Shown piece by piece: positions 5,779 to 6,054 of a stretch of DNA of 6,054 nucleotides. Numbering within the stretch: the first letter of the stretch is position 1; each line of letters opens with the position of its first letter. The position numbers and the translations under genes were made by a program. The notes below the pieces were generated by a model, which saw nothing but the letters and a program-made list of their open reading frames with translations, had not been told where the DNA came from and did no database searches. Origin of the DNA: Elstera litoralis (lineage in GTDB: Bacteria; Pseudomonadota; Alphaproteobacteria; Elsterales; Elsteraceae); assembly GCF_000963705.1 (NCBI RefSeq), contig NZ_LAJY01000065.1, forward strand, positions 1 to 6,054, written 5' to 3'.

Positions 5779-6054
5779 CTATTCGTCATCGAGTTCAAGG
5801 CGAGGCGCATACTCTTGCCCAGCATAGAAAATGCCCAAAATTGAAACTAAATCCGCCTCAACGGTAAAGGCGATGACTGTTCGCTTTCGGTAATGGGTAA
5901 TCCGCAGGCCAGGGCGAACGTCATCGCGTTTTGTGCCGCGCATTGGAAATGTTTGTAGGTTTTCGCAATAGGTTGCGATGGCATCGGTATAGCGAGCGGC
6001 AATTTCGGGGGATGCCTCTATCGCTATATAGCGATAGAGCTCAATGAGCTGTTC
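5779..6054 (-). CDS. RelE/ParE-family toxin, N-terminus beyond window edge
   Basis: The minus strand is open from the window edge to a TAG at 5779-5781, giving 91 C-terminal residues. They fit the RelE/ParE toxin fold: an N-terminal helical pair (LYRYIAIEASPEIAARY and following), then the link TFPMRGTKRDD, the strand segment VRPGLRITHYRKRTVIAF, and the ending VSILGIFYAGQEY, typical of ParE-type proteins. About 10-15 residues are probably missing, since whole toxins are near 100. ParE toxins poison gyrase and RelE toxins cleave mRNA on the ribosome; this one looks closer to ParE, but the target is not provable here. The antitoxin is usually encoded just upstream, so it should lie right of 6054. 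The gene is visibly more A+T rich than its neighbours, as expected for a transferred toxin-antitoxin module. Its stop lies 3 bp from the restored lrgB stop, tail to tail. Confidence 0.85.
   Translation of the reverse strand, partial: EQLIELYRYIAIEASPEIAARYTDAIATYCENLQTFPMRGTKRDDVRPGLRITHYRKRTVIAFTVEADLVSILGIFYAGQEYAPRLELDDE
6016..6039. repeat. Perfect 24-bp palindrome inside the toxin gene
   Basis: The half-site CTCTATCGCTAT (6016-6027) is followed directly by its exact reverse complement (6028-6039). A second inverted repeat, AGCTCA-A-TGAGCT (6038-6050), adjoins it. Both lie within toxin codons for the first helix. The palindrome could be an operator, a hairpin in the toxin mRNA, or chance reinforced by the codons for the symmetric stretch around LYRYIAIE. 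Confidence 0.8.

Noticed and set aside
4716..5867. A long 383-codon frame spanning lrgA and lrgB
   Set aside because: Its first third is an out-of-frame reading of the lrgA-like gene (Arg/Ala-rich, no membrane pattern). The true lrgB start is the ATG at 5052, overlapping the lrgA stop, with a good ribosome binding site.

Overview
The window is GC-rich chromosomal DNA that looks alphaproteobacterial. LpxC makes the host Gram-negative with lipid A. The protein styles, especially the LpxC, the LrgA/LrgB pair and the RelE/ParE-type toxin, fit a free-living member of something like the Rhodospirillales. That placement is an impression from the sequence alone. No rRNA, tRNA, insertion sequence, CRISPR array or prophage gene is visible.

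Layout, left to right. (1) 64-1347, minus strand: a secreted cyanophycinase-like serine peptidase (family S51) with a strong hairpin just after its stop. (2) 1472-2365, minus strand: a ten-helix EamA/DMT transporter, upstream of the cyanophycinase on the same strand. (3) 2502-3437, plus strand: a second, different EamA/DMT transporter, divergent from the first across a 136-bp gap. (4) 3553-4509, plus strand: lpxC, the committed step of lipid A synthesis, apparently transcribed alone, with its own leader and a clear rho-independent terminator. (5) 4687-5775, plus strand: a two-gene operon of CidA/LrgA-like and LrgB-like membrane proteins sharing an ATGA start/stop overlap. The lrgB frame is broken near its end by one extra T in a run of five. 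(6) 5779-6054, minus strand, cut by the window edge: the C-terminal 91 residues of a RelE/ParE-family toxin, tail to tail with lrgB and visibly richer in A+T than the rest. It contains a perfect 24-bp palindrome.

These genes do not form one pathway. The plausible functional groupings are the lrgAB operon (pyruvate/glycolate-type transport or murein hydrolase control) and, more speculatively, the secreted cyanophycinase with the upstream exporter-type transporter. The toxin would need an antitoxin gene that should lie just beyond the right edge.

I found no convincing undescribed multi-gene system. The observations most worth following are the lrgB homopolymer frameshift, the truncated toxin with its internal palindrome, and the secreted cyanophycinase with its long C-terminal extension.
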